Shown piece by piece: positions 1-7,682 of a stretch of 60,491 nucleotides of DNA. A model generated the notes under the pieces. It made no database searches and was not told the origin of the DNA. It saw only the letters and a list, made by a program, of their open reading frames with translations. The position numbers and the translations under genes were made by a program. This DNA comes from CAZSDW01 sp964605705 (GTDB lineage Bacteria > Fidelibacterota > UBA2242), in assembly GCA_964605705.1 (NCBI GenBank), contig CAZSDW010000019.1, positions 1 through 60,491 of the forward strand, given 5' to 3'. Each line of letters opens with the position of its first letter. Within the stretch, counting starts at the first letter, position 1.

Positions 1-823
1 CAACGCCCGGCAGAGCGAATATTACTTCTATAATAACGGCACCGCTTAGAAGTGCGGGAATGATCACTCCCAGCAGGCTGATAACCGGTAACAAGGAATT
101 TTTCAGAGCGTATTTCCACAGGATCACTGATCGATCAATACCCCGGGCTTTGGCACCAAGCACGTAATCGGATTGCAGCGCCTCCATCATTCCGGAACGA
201 ATGTATTTAAACAGCGTGGCTGAAATGGGTAATCCAAGTGTAATCACAGGTAATATCAGGTGCCGGATGGAATCACCAACACGTGCAAAATAATTCAGCT
301 GATTATGGTAAAGAGACTGCAAATGTGAACTGGGCAGCCAACCCATTTTGATAGAAAATAAGCCCATCAGCATCAATCCAAGCCAGAAGCTTGGGGTTGA
401 AAGTAGAATTATAAAAGCGGAATTGATAATATGATCAAATGTTGAGTTGCGGTTTGCGGCAGCAAAGATTCCGCCCGAAATTCCTAAAATTAATGCAAAA
501 AGCAGGGCACAAAACGATAATAGTATGGTAGGTTTTAAAGCATTTGCAATAATCGCGGAGCAGGGTCTCCCATTGTAAAAAGAAAAACCAAAATCAAAAT
601 GAATCACAACCCGCTTGAGCCAATTCCAGTACTGGACGTGAATTGGTTCATTTAAACCGAATCTCTCACGCAGTAAATCTTGTGTTTCGATGGATTGGGA
701 TTGTTCTAAAAAACGGGCAGACGGATCACCAGGTGCCAGATGCAGCACCAGAAAGGTGATTGTGATTCCGACCAGTAGCGTGGGGATAGTGGCAAACAGC
801 CGTTTCGTGAGACCCCAAATCAT
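1..823 (-). CDS. Peptide/nickel ABC transporter permease (DppB/OppB type), 3' end missing
   Basis: Inner-membrane permease subunit of an oligopeptide/dipeptide-type ABC importer. The translation opens with MIWGLTKRLFATIPTL, a first transmembrane helix, then the LAPGDPS motif and the RFGLNEP segment characteristic of the DppB/OppB family. Further hydrophobic helices follow, and the EAA loop is seen as DYVLGAKARGIDRSVILWKY. About 274 residues are present of the usual 310-340; the C-terminus lies beyond the left window edge. The ATG at 823 is separated from the stop of the upstream solute-binding lipoprotein gene by one base, so the two are surely co-transcribed. Substrate cannot be read from sequence. 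The next permease (DppC) and the ATPases are expected outside the window. Confidence 0.9.
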   Translation of the reverse strand, partial: MIWGLTKRLFATIPTLLVGITITFLVLHLAPGDPSARFLEQSQSIETQDLLRERFGLNEPIHVQYWNWLKRVVIHFDFGFSFYNGRPCSAIIANALKPTILLSFCALLFALILGISGGIFAAANRNSTFDHIINSAFIILLSTPSFWLGLMLMGLFSIKMGWLPSSHLQSLYHNQLNYFARVGDSIRHLILPVITLGLPISATLFKYIRSGMMEALQSDYVLGAKARGIDRSVILWKYALKNSLLPVISLLGVIIPALLSGAVIIEVIFALPGV

Positions 824-824
824 A

Positions 825-2585
825 TCATTGTGCGAAGGTTTTATCGATTTTTACACGTTCATCCAGTGGAATCCACCAATCCTCAAGGTTGATAAAAATG
901 CCACGTTTGTCATATTTGATGTTTTTAAACCGCTGCTGAATGGCGGAACATTCCAAACGATGATATAACCAGGTATAGGGCAGCTCAAATGAGAGTAAGC
1001 TGGCGATCTCATCGTAGTATGGTTTCGCGTCTGCTTCAGTGTCGGCACTGCTCGCGGCTTTATCAAGCCGGTCATAGTCGCGGGAGTAATAGCCATTGAA
1101 ATGGAAGGGCGTAAAATAACTCTCACTGTGAAAAAGGGGGGCAAAGTCCGCTGTCAATCCGACAGACCAGCCGATAATCACGGCATCAAAGTCTTTTGTG
1201 GGCAGAATTTTACCAAAAAGTAGCGCGGGCTCCAGGAAGCGCGGATTTGCTCTCACACCGATCATGGCAAGCTGGTCTTGTATAATAGTGGCAACTTGTT
1301 CCCATTGAATGTTTCCGCCGATCGTGATGATCTCAAATTCGAACGGAAGTTTGTCTTTTTCCCGAATACCGTCAGCATCTCGATCAATCCAGCCGGCATC
1401 AGCCAATAATTGTCTGGCTTTCTCGGGATTATAATCCCAGACTGTGTTGACGGATTCGTCATAAGCCGGTAAAATAGGTGCAATTGGTCCATGTAGTGGC
1501 ACCGCCAGACCGAAATTAACCGTATTCATAATGGCATTCCGATCTAGCGCCATGGTCAATGCCGCGCGGACACGTTGATCGCCAAAAAATTTATTTGGTT
1601 TGATATACTGTTCGATTGCTTTGATATTGCTGCCATTTTCAGCCGCGGTGCGATAGGATTCCGGGTCGATCATATTCCAGCCGATGAAATCATAACGACG
1701 CCCCAGATAGCTGATCGGTCGAATGGGGGATTTTCTCTCATCCCATTTTTTAATTATTTCTCGAAAATCTTTCGGGTAAATGCCTTCGATCATGTCGATT
1801 TCGCCGGATTTTAATTGGTTTAACAGGTTGAAATTGTCGGGTACAACCTGAAAAATCAATCGGTCGAGATGTGGTTTTCCAGGACAAAAATAATCATTGT
1901 TTTTCACCAGGGTGATCGTTTGCTGGTCTATCCATTCGTGAAATTTGAATGGACCGGTACCAATCGGTGTGTGATTGAAATCAGTCGCGAAAATATCTTC
2001 CGGGGCAACATTTTTAAAAAGATGTTCCGGGACGATAAATCCTTCGACGGCATCCAAAAGCATAGAGCGATTTTTATTAATAAAATTGAAAATAACCGTG
2101 GAATCATCCGGTGTTTGTACCGAGGAGATATTTTGTTTATACGAAAATCCGTCCCAGGCGACTGCCGGATTAATATGCAGTTGATATGTGAAAAGGACAT
2201 CTCGGGCAGAGAAAGGGACACCGTCGTGCCATGCGACGTCTGTCCGTAAATGAAAGGTAATACTCGGTTGATTATCGGAATATTCCCAGCTCTTCGCAAG
2301 GCGCGGGGAAAAAGTAATTAAATCCTCGTTTATATCAGCCAGCCGTGAAAATACCTGGCTGATTATATTCCGGGAAGATTGGGAGAGAGCGGTCAGCGGA
2401 TTCAGGGATTCCGGTTCGGAGCGGACACCGACAACTAGCGTTCCGCCGTTGACGATTTCGGTTGAATCTTCTGGGGTGTCACCTTGATGTTTATAGCTGT
2501 CTTGGGTTTTATGACAGGATAGAAAAAATAAAACGGGCATAATCACGAAAAATAATCGTGGTATTTTTATTGATATGTGCGCCAT
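825..2585 (-). CDS. Extracellular solute-binding lipoprotein, family 5 (DppA/OppA type)
   Basis: Substrate-binding component for the adjacent permease. The 586-residue protein starts with a lipoprotein-like signal (hydrophobic stretch ending FFLSC near residue 24), predicting a lipid-anchored periplasmic protein. Family-5 landmarks include GGTLVVGVRSEPESLNPL near the mature N-terminus, RLAKSWEYSD, FHLRTDVAWHDG with FSARDVLFTYQ, and a later RVRAALTMALDR segment. The family binds oligopeptides, dipeptides, nickel or some sugars; specificity is not visible. The ATG at 2585 lies four bases behind the stop of a hybrid histidine kinase gene with no good Shine-Dalgarno, so it may be translationally coupled. 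The placement behind sensor kinases suggests that the importer and the signalling genes respond to a common cue (inference). Confidence 0.92.
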   Translation of the reverse strand: MAHISIKIPRLFFVIMPVLFFLSCHKTQDSYKHQGDTPEDSTEIVNGGTLVVGVRSEPESLNPLTALSQSSRNIISQVFSRLADINEDLITFSPRLAKSWEYSDNQPSITFHLRTDVAWHDGVPFSARDVLFTYQLHINPAVAWDGFSYKQNISSVQTPDDSTVIFNFINKNRSMLLDAVEGFIVPEHLFKNVAPEDIFATDFNHTPIGTGPFKFHEWIDQQTITLVKNNDYFCPGKPHLDRLIFQVVPDNFNLLNQLKSGEIDMIEGIYPKDFREIIKKWDERKSPIRPISYLGRRYDFIGWNMIDPESYRTAAENGSNIKAIEQYIKPNKFFGDQRVRAALTMALDRNAIMNTVNFGLAVPLHGPIAPILPAYDESVNTVWDYNPEKARQLLADAGWIDRDADGIREKDKLPFEFEIITIGGNIQWEQVATIIQDQLAMIGVRANPRFLEPALLFGKILPTKDFDAVIIGWSVGLTADFAPLFHSESYFTPFHFNGYYSRDYDRLDKAASSADTEADAKPYYDEIASLLSFELPYTWLYHRLECSAIQQRFKNIKYDKRGIFINLEDWWIPLDERVKIDKTFAQ

Positions 2586-2589
2586 GTTT

Positions 2590-4068
2590 TTATGGGAAAT
2601 TTTGTTCGAAATTCAGCAGCTTCTTTTCGACCTCTGACAGAATAAAAGTTATTTTTTCAAAAGAGAAGGGTTTATTAATGACAAAATCAATCTTGTTTTC
2701 AAGATCACTTTTATTCAAATTCAGTGCCCATCCGGAAATCAGAATTATCTGAATGGAAGGCTTGATACTTTTAACTTTCTCCGCCAGCTCGAGCCCGTTT
2801 ATACCAGGCATACCAAGATCGGTAATAACAAGGTCATAATGCTGTTTTTGAATTTCGACAAGGGCTTTTTCCGGGTTGGTATTCGTATGGACCAGATGCC
2901 CCAGATCGGTTAAAAAGTCTTTTAGCGTTTCAATGATATATTCTTCATCGTCGATGATATAAATTGAGAATAATCCAGTACCGTTCGCGGGTTCATCGAA
3001 TAGTGCTTCTTCTTTTTGTCGGACTGCCGGGAAGCGCAGCTTAATCGTTGTGCCGTGCCCAACATCGCTATGAACGCTAATCCCGCCGTTATGTCGTTTA
3101 ACGATGCCATATACCTCACTCATCCCCAGACCGTTACCCAGAACTCCTTTGGTAGTGAAAAATGGATCAAAGATCCGTTCAATTGTTTCATCGGTCATTC
3201 CGATGCCGGTATCTTTGATGTCGATATTAATATGCTTATCCATCCGTTTTGTTTTAATTGATAAAACACCGCCGTTCGTCATGGCATCGATGGCGTTAAA
3301 TATGATATTTGTCAAAGCGTTGCGGATATCGGAAGGATCGCCGAGAATATAAAGATCTTTTTCAAGGTCCACGATTGGTTCGATGAGAATGCCCTTTAAT
3401 TTGACGGCGGCATCCCATTTGGGGCGCGTGATCTCGAGGACCTCTTCGATGGTCTGTTTCAGGTCTATTGTTTCGTTGAAAGTGTTGATATTCGGGCGAG
3501 AGAACTCCTGGATTTTTCTAACCTTTGAGGCACCATCGAGTGCTGATTTTTCAATCATATCCAGACTTTTAATGAAGTGCGGATCGGTGGTAAGTTTCTT
3601 CATCAATTGAATCCGACCAAGGACGACAGTCAGGATGTTATTGAAATCATGCGCAACGCCAGAACTGATTTGCCCGAGAGCGGACAGTTTTTTAATGCGG
3701 GCGGATTTCTCTTCCAGCTCCCGGGATTTGGTGATGTTTTTGGCAAACAGAATAAAAAAGTCCAGCTCGCCGGAATCTTTTAAAACCGGAAAACAGCGCT
3801 CTTCGAAATATTCGTTAAAGCGATCATCATATTTAACGAGAGGTATGATAGTACCGCTTTTAATGGTATCGCTTAAGGGACAGTCGGCACAAGGCTTTTT
3901 GCTTTGTCTTAATACGTGATGGCATTTATCGTTGATCAGACATTCACCTTTTCCGAGTACAATATTGGCGGGTTCATTGGATTCGGTAATGGTAAAATCG
4001 GGATCACAAACCATTATCAGGTCGGTGATATGATCGAAAATAAATTTGAAAGTTGCTTCGCGGCTCAA
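2590..4068 (-). CDS. Hybrid sensor histidine kinase (PAS-HisKA-HATPase-REC)
   Basis: A 492-residue cytoplasmic hybrid kinase without obvious transmembrane segments. An N-terminal PAS domain (about 1-115) carries cysteines at about 43, 49, 60 and 63, the last two as CADC. HisKA has the H-box SSGVAHDFNN with the phospho-acceptor His at about 140. The ATPase domain has an N-box (NIIFNAIDAM), DTGIGM and GNGLGM, and a C-terminal receiver (about 367-485) has IIDDEE and the phosphorylatable Asp in VITDLGMPG. The Cys cluster may bind metal or report redox state (inference). The annotated start is a TTG with a weak ribosome site; a stop lies seven codons upstream, so the true start must be close. It probably phosphorelays to its own receiver and then to another protein in the cluster. 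Confidence 0.92.
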   Translation of the reverse strand: MSREATFKFIFDHITDLIMVCDPDFTITESNEPANIVLGKGECLINDKCHHVLRQSKKPCADCPLSDTIKSGTIIPLVKYDDRFNEYFEERCFPVLKDSGELDFFILFAKNITKSRELEEKSARIKKLSALGQISSGVAHDFNNILTVVLGRIQLMKKLTTDPHFIKSLDMIEKSALDGASKVRKIQEFSRPNINTFNETIDLKQTIEEVLEITRPKWDAAVKLKGILIEPIVDLEKDLYILGDPSDIRNALTNIIFNAIDAMTNGGVLSIKTKRMDKHINIDIKDTGIGMTDETIERIFDPFFTTKGVLGNGLGMSEVYGIVKRHNGGISVHSDVGHGTTIKLRFPAVRQKEEALFDEPANGTGLFSIYIIDDEEYIIETLKDFLTDLGHLVHTNTNPEKALVEIQKQHYDLVITDLGMPGINGLELAEKVKSIKPSIQIILISGWALNLNKSDLENKIDFVINKPFSFEKITFILSEVEKKLLNFEQNFP

Positions 4069-4196
4069 GATGGTTCTCGGTCTAATTTAGTTGCTACATA
4101 GCACTCAAATGTAGTCGAAACTAAAGATACAAAAGTATAATGCGAAAGGCTATATTTTTAACAATTGCCCAAAAATTAATGCCGTTGGTCGTAAGT

Positions 4197-5414
4197 TTAT
4201 TTCAGATCAGAAAAGCTTTCTTTTACAAGTTTGATCTTAATGTCCGCTCCAACTTTATTGAAATTGGCGATTGCCTGTTTCAAGGTACTCTTTGCCAGCG
4301 ATTTTTCTCCCATATCCGAATATAGCCGAGCCATTTCAACCAGTGTTTCAGCCAGGTAGAACGGGTTGGTATAAATCCGTCGGCTGTTTTCAAAGTACGA
4401 CAAAGCGACATCAAAGACTTTTTGCTGGCGGTTAATCATGCCAAGAATTTTATAGGCGTCGGCAATGCTGAGGCGATCTCCGATTTCAGTGAAGATCATA
4501 AATGCCGAAGTCACAAGAGCGGTTCCGGCACTTAATTCTCCCCGCATACAGGCGATTTCAGCTTTGGTAAGATAAACCAGTGCTTTCTGATATTTACTAT
4601 TTGATTTTTGTGCCTGCACAAGAGATTTATCAAGAAAATCAATGGCGGCGTCGGAATTGTTGAAGAACTTATGAGTAATTGAAAGATTCAGATAGATATT
4701 GGAAAGCAATCTTGGATCATCTTTACTGCTTTTCTCCAGTGCTTTTTCATAACATGTAATCGCTTCGTCATATAAGCCCCGCATGTTATAAACATTGCCG
4801 AGATTCATATTTATTTTAGCGGTCATCTCATCCAATTCAAGTTCTTCGGACATCTTACGGGCTTTGATGAAATGTATTTCACCGCTGTAGAATTTTCCCT
4901 CTTCTACGAGCATAGCCCCGATGTGATTGTTGACCGATACTATTCCTTCTTTATTTCCAATCTGAGTGAAAATTTCCAGGCTTCGTTTAAACACTTTTTG
5001 GGCGGATTGAAAATTATTGGTATATATCTCTACGTTACCAATGTTTTTCAAAACCGTTGCAGTTAATTTTCTGTCTTTACGCTTGACCTGTTTCAGAACG
5101 ATAAATAATGCCTCTTTTGCTTTCGCAAATTCACCAAAATTTATGGCGTTTAAGGCAATATCATAAAGAAGCAAAGTGTGTTTTGTTTTATCAATGCATT
5201 TTGAAGATTGATGGACAATAGTATCATAATCAATATCACGTAGTAGAATCTCTTTTTGATATGTTGACAGATCTTCCGGAATTGGCTCTTTTTTCCACAC
5301 ATTGTTTAGAATACGTTCCCGCTCCTGTCGTAATCGAGCAAGGTTTCGGGAGAATTCTGAACCACAATAATTTTCAGCCAACTCCAGAATACTGTACAGG
5401 AATTGCTTATTCAT
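4197..5414 (-). CDS. TPR-repeat protein in signalling cluster
   Basis: A 405-residue soluble protein built almost wholly of helical tetratricopeptide repeats. Typical A/B helix pairs are visible from about residue 75 on, for example KAKEALFIVLKQVK, NIGNVEIYTNNFQSAQKVFK, NLGNVYNMRGLYDEAITCYE and DAYKILGMINRQQKVFDVALS. There is no signal peptide, membrane segment, DNA-binding domain or catalytic domain. Its position between two kinases and a response regulator on the same strand suggests a scaffold or partner in that pathway, similar to the TPR parts of MalT/Rap-like regulators, but this is inference from context only. Confidence 0.85.
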   Translation of the reverse strand: MNKQFLYSILELAENYCGSEFSRNLARLRQERERILNNVWKKEPIPEDLSTYQKEILLRDIDYDTIVHQSSKCIDKTKHTLLLYDIALNAINFGEFAKAKEALFIVLKQVKRKDRKLTATVLKNIGNVEIYTNNFQSAQKVFKRSLEIFTQIGNKEGIVSVNNHIGAMLVEEGKFYSGEIHFIKARKMSEELELDEMTAKINMNLGNVYNMRGLYDEAITCYEKALEKSSKDDPRLLSNIYLNLSITHKFFNNSDAAIDFLDKSLVQAQKSNSKYQKALVYLTKAEIACMRGELSAGTALVTSAFMIFTEIGDRLSIADAYKILGMINRQQKVFDVALSYFENSRRIYTNPFYLAETLVEMARLYSDMGEKSLAKSTLKQAIANFNKVGADIKIKLVKESFSDLK

Positions 5415-5464
5415 GTATGATATCCATTATTTTTAGAGTTGTATAAAAAATATTATCGTGCAAA

Positions 5465-6037
5465 TTAGAACCCCCAACCGAAACGGGTAAAATGGTCAAC
5501 TTCAAAAGTACACGTTCTGTCTCTCCAGTTAACAACCAGATTACTGTCTATCAAAAACCACGCATCGCCATCCTGGCTGTAATAGATAGAAAGATTCTCA
5601 ACATCATCTTTATCAATATTCAGAGCTGCCCAGGACATTGTCACCTCTACGGGAACATTGAATGATCCACTGGGTAGAAATTCGACATAGATGATTCCTT
5701 TTCTTGATTGGGACTTGACCTCGACAGTTACATAGGTGTCTTCAGTGACAGCGCCGGCGGGAATTGATACGGAGTTATGATAAGTTTTATAACCACCGAC
5801 AGTACCGCCTTCGGCAGCTGTTATCAGTGCGCCATCGACGACCTTTTTGTTTAGCGTATTAAATTTTTCCAAAAATTCCGGTTGCGCCTGAACCCATTGA
5901 ATGTCATCAAATGCAATTCCGACGGATTCCGCCGGCTCATTCGGATTTGAAATGGCATTTTCACTGCAGCTATTGATACCGATAGCAACAATGAAAATTA
6001 AAAGCAAACTGATTGCCAGATTAATTTTTTTTCTCAT
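5465..6037 (-). CDS. Secreted lipoprotein with ZU5-like domain
   Basis: Start chosen at the ATG whose complement ends at 6037 (MRKKINLAISLLL), ten codons inside the longest frame, because GTGAGGT lies at proper spacing before it. The 190-residue protein has a lipoprotein signal ending INSC. The C-terminal half contains GGTVGGY, SVSIPAGAVTEDTYVTV and a following beta-rich part. This is the pattern of ZU5 domains (GG..V..., then IPxGAV), which in bacteria occur on exported surface proteins. Function is unknown. It lies between the TPR gene and the sigma-54 regulator gene on the same strand, so it may be an envelope partner or a target of that regulon (inference). Confidence 0.72.
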   Translation of the reverse strand: MRKKINLAISLLLIFIVAIGINSCSENAISNPNEPAESVGIAFDDIQWVQAQPEFLEKFNTLNKKVVDGALITAAEGGTVGGYKTYHNSVSIPAGAVTEDTYVTVEVKSQSRKGIIYVEFLPSGSFNVPVEVTMSWAALNIDKDDVENLSIYYSQDGDAWFLIDSNLVVNWRDRTCTFEVDHFTRFGWGF

Positions 6038-6265
6038 GTCATACCTCACATAATAAATATTTAACAAACGCTGTCATAATTACAAAACATGTACCAATAT
6101 AAAATATTTATTTTATCTGTCAAATATATTTCTATAAATATTTGTATTATAATAATTAAGCAAAGAGATATTGTTCGGGGCAAGACTATCTATCGGAACA
6201 ACACCCGATATTATAATGGGGTATTTGACCGACACTGGGTGATATGCCCCAATATATTTCTGGTG

Positions 6266-7627
6266 TTAGTAGGTAATATTGTATTTTTTCTGACGGTATT
6301 TCAGCGTTTCCCGGGTTATTCCCAGCAGTTTGGCAGCTTTAGTTTGATTATAGTTTGCTTTTTGCAGTGCTTGAATAATCAATTTGCGCTCAATATCATA
6401 TAAAGATATACACTGGTCGGAAAATTCAATTTTATTCAAGGTGCTATATTTTTGCTCATCTGCTTCCGCAAAAACAATGCTTCGACCGAATAAAACATTG
6501 CCTTGTTCAAACAGGACCGCTCTTTCGATGGTGTTTTTTAGCTCCCTGACATTTCCGGGCCAATTATGTTTTAACAAGCGTTCTTTCAATTCGTCGGATA
6601 TTCCCTGAATGCTTTTCTTGAATTCGGCACTATAGACCTTTACGAAATGCTCGGCTAACATAATCACATCTTCTTTCCGCTCGCGTAATGTGGGCAGAGT
6701 GATAGAGGCAACATTCAGACGGTAATAAAGGTCTTCTCTGAATGTCCCGTTTTTAATACAAGCATCAATATCCCGGGATGACGCACTGATGATGCGGGCG
6801 TCCACCTTTATTTCTTTGGTACCGCCAACCCGCCGAAACAACTGATTTTCGATAACTTTCAGAATTTTTGCCTGAAGACTAGGCGCCATATCGCCGATTT
6901 CGTCGAGGAAAAATGAACCATTATGAGCTAATTCAAGCAAGCCCTTTTTACGCTGGGTGGCATTGGTAAACGCACCGGCTTCGTAACCGAACAGTTCCGC
7001 CTCAAGTAATGTTTCCTGAAAAGCGGAGCAGTTCACTTCAATAAAGGGCTTGTTGCTTCTTTCACTTTTATAATGGATTGCACGGGCGACCAGCTCTTTC
7101 CCGGTACCGGTTTCACCGCGGATCAGAACGGTTGTTTTCGAAGAATTGGCGACCTGCTGGATAAACTGGTAAACCGCTTTCATGGGTTTACTGTTGCCGA
7201 TGATATCGCCAAATCCGAAAATCACATCTTTCTGTTTTTGGAAATAGGCTAATTGATCATCGCGCTGTTTTTCTTCAACAATCTTATTGACGATAAGTGT
7301 AATCTCGTCGAGATTGAAGGGTTTTTTAATATAATCACGAGCGCCCAGCTTCATTGCCTGCACGGACGTATCAACATTTGCGTATCCGGTGATGACTATT
7401 ACCGGGATATCATATTTCTTTAATTGAATCTTATTCAAAAAACTTAGCCCATCCATTCCGGGAAGTTTTAAATCGAGAAGAATTAAATCCGGTTCATCAG
7501 CATCAAGATACGCTAAGCCCGCTTCGGCGGTTTCCATGGTTACAACGTCATGTCCTTTGGGAACCAATAAATCATGAAAGGTTTCGCAAATCAGTTTATC
7601 GTCGTCTATTACTAATATCGATGCCAT
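6266..7627 (-). CDS. NtrC-family sigma-54-dependent response regulator
   Basis: A 453-residue activator. The receiver (1-120) has acidic residues in VIDDDK, phospho-acceptor Asp52 in LLDLKLPG and Lys101. The AAA+ domain has Walker A GETGTGKE at 171-178, Walker B FFLDEIGD at about 239 and an arginine-rich sensor region. A C-terminal Fis-type helix-turn-helix (NYNQTKAAKLLGITRETLKYR) follows. The sigma-54 contact loop, normally GAFTGA, reads GAFTNA at 218-223. The protein should hydrolyse ATP to open sigma-54 promoters when phosphorylated. It follows a hybrid kinase gene by 55 bp, so one or more of the neighbouring kinases are its likely partners. No clear TGGCAC-N5-TTGC promoter was found nearby, so its targets may lie elsewhere. 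Confidence 0.95.
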   Translation of the reverse strand: MASILVIDDDKLICETFHDLLVPKGHDVVTMETAEAGLAYLDADEPDLILLDLKLPGMDGLSFLNKIQLKKYDIPVIVITGYANVDTSVQAMKLGARDYIKKPFNLDEITLIVNKIVEEKQRDDQLAYFQKQKDVIFGFGDIIGNSKPMKAVYQFIQQVANSSKTTVLIRGETGTGKELVARAIHYKSERSNKPFIEVNCSAFQETLLEAELFGYEAGAFTNATQRKKGLLELAHNGSFFLDEIGDMAPSLQAKILKVIENQLFRRVGGTKEIKVDARIISASSRDIDACIKNGTFREDLYYRLNVASITLPTLRERKEDVIMLAEHFVKVYSAEFKKSIQGISDELKERLLKHNWPGNVRELKNTIERAVLFEQGNVLFGRSIVFAEADEQKYSTLNKIEFSDQCISLYDIERKLIIQALQKANYNQTKAAKLLGITRETLKYRQKKYNITY

Positions 7628-7682
7628 ATATTTTTCCCGATAGATATTAAATCAGAATGAATAATATGATTTACTGAATTTG

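Noticed and set aside
6038..6265. Sigma-54 promoter in the signalling cluster
   Set aside because: Looked for TGGCAC-N5-TTGC on both strands here and in the 11305-11584 gap; only partial GG/GC matches with wrong spacing were found.
6089..6403. 104-codon plus-strand frame before and over the end of the sigma-54 regulator gene
   Set aside because: AT-rich low-complexity start, no ribosome site, and half of it lies antisense to the conserved Fis-type helix-turn-helix.
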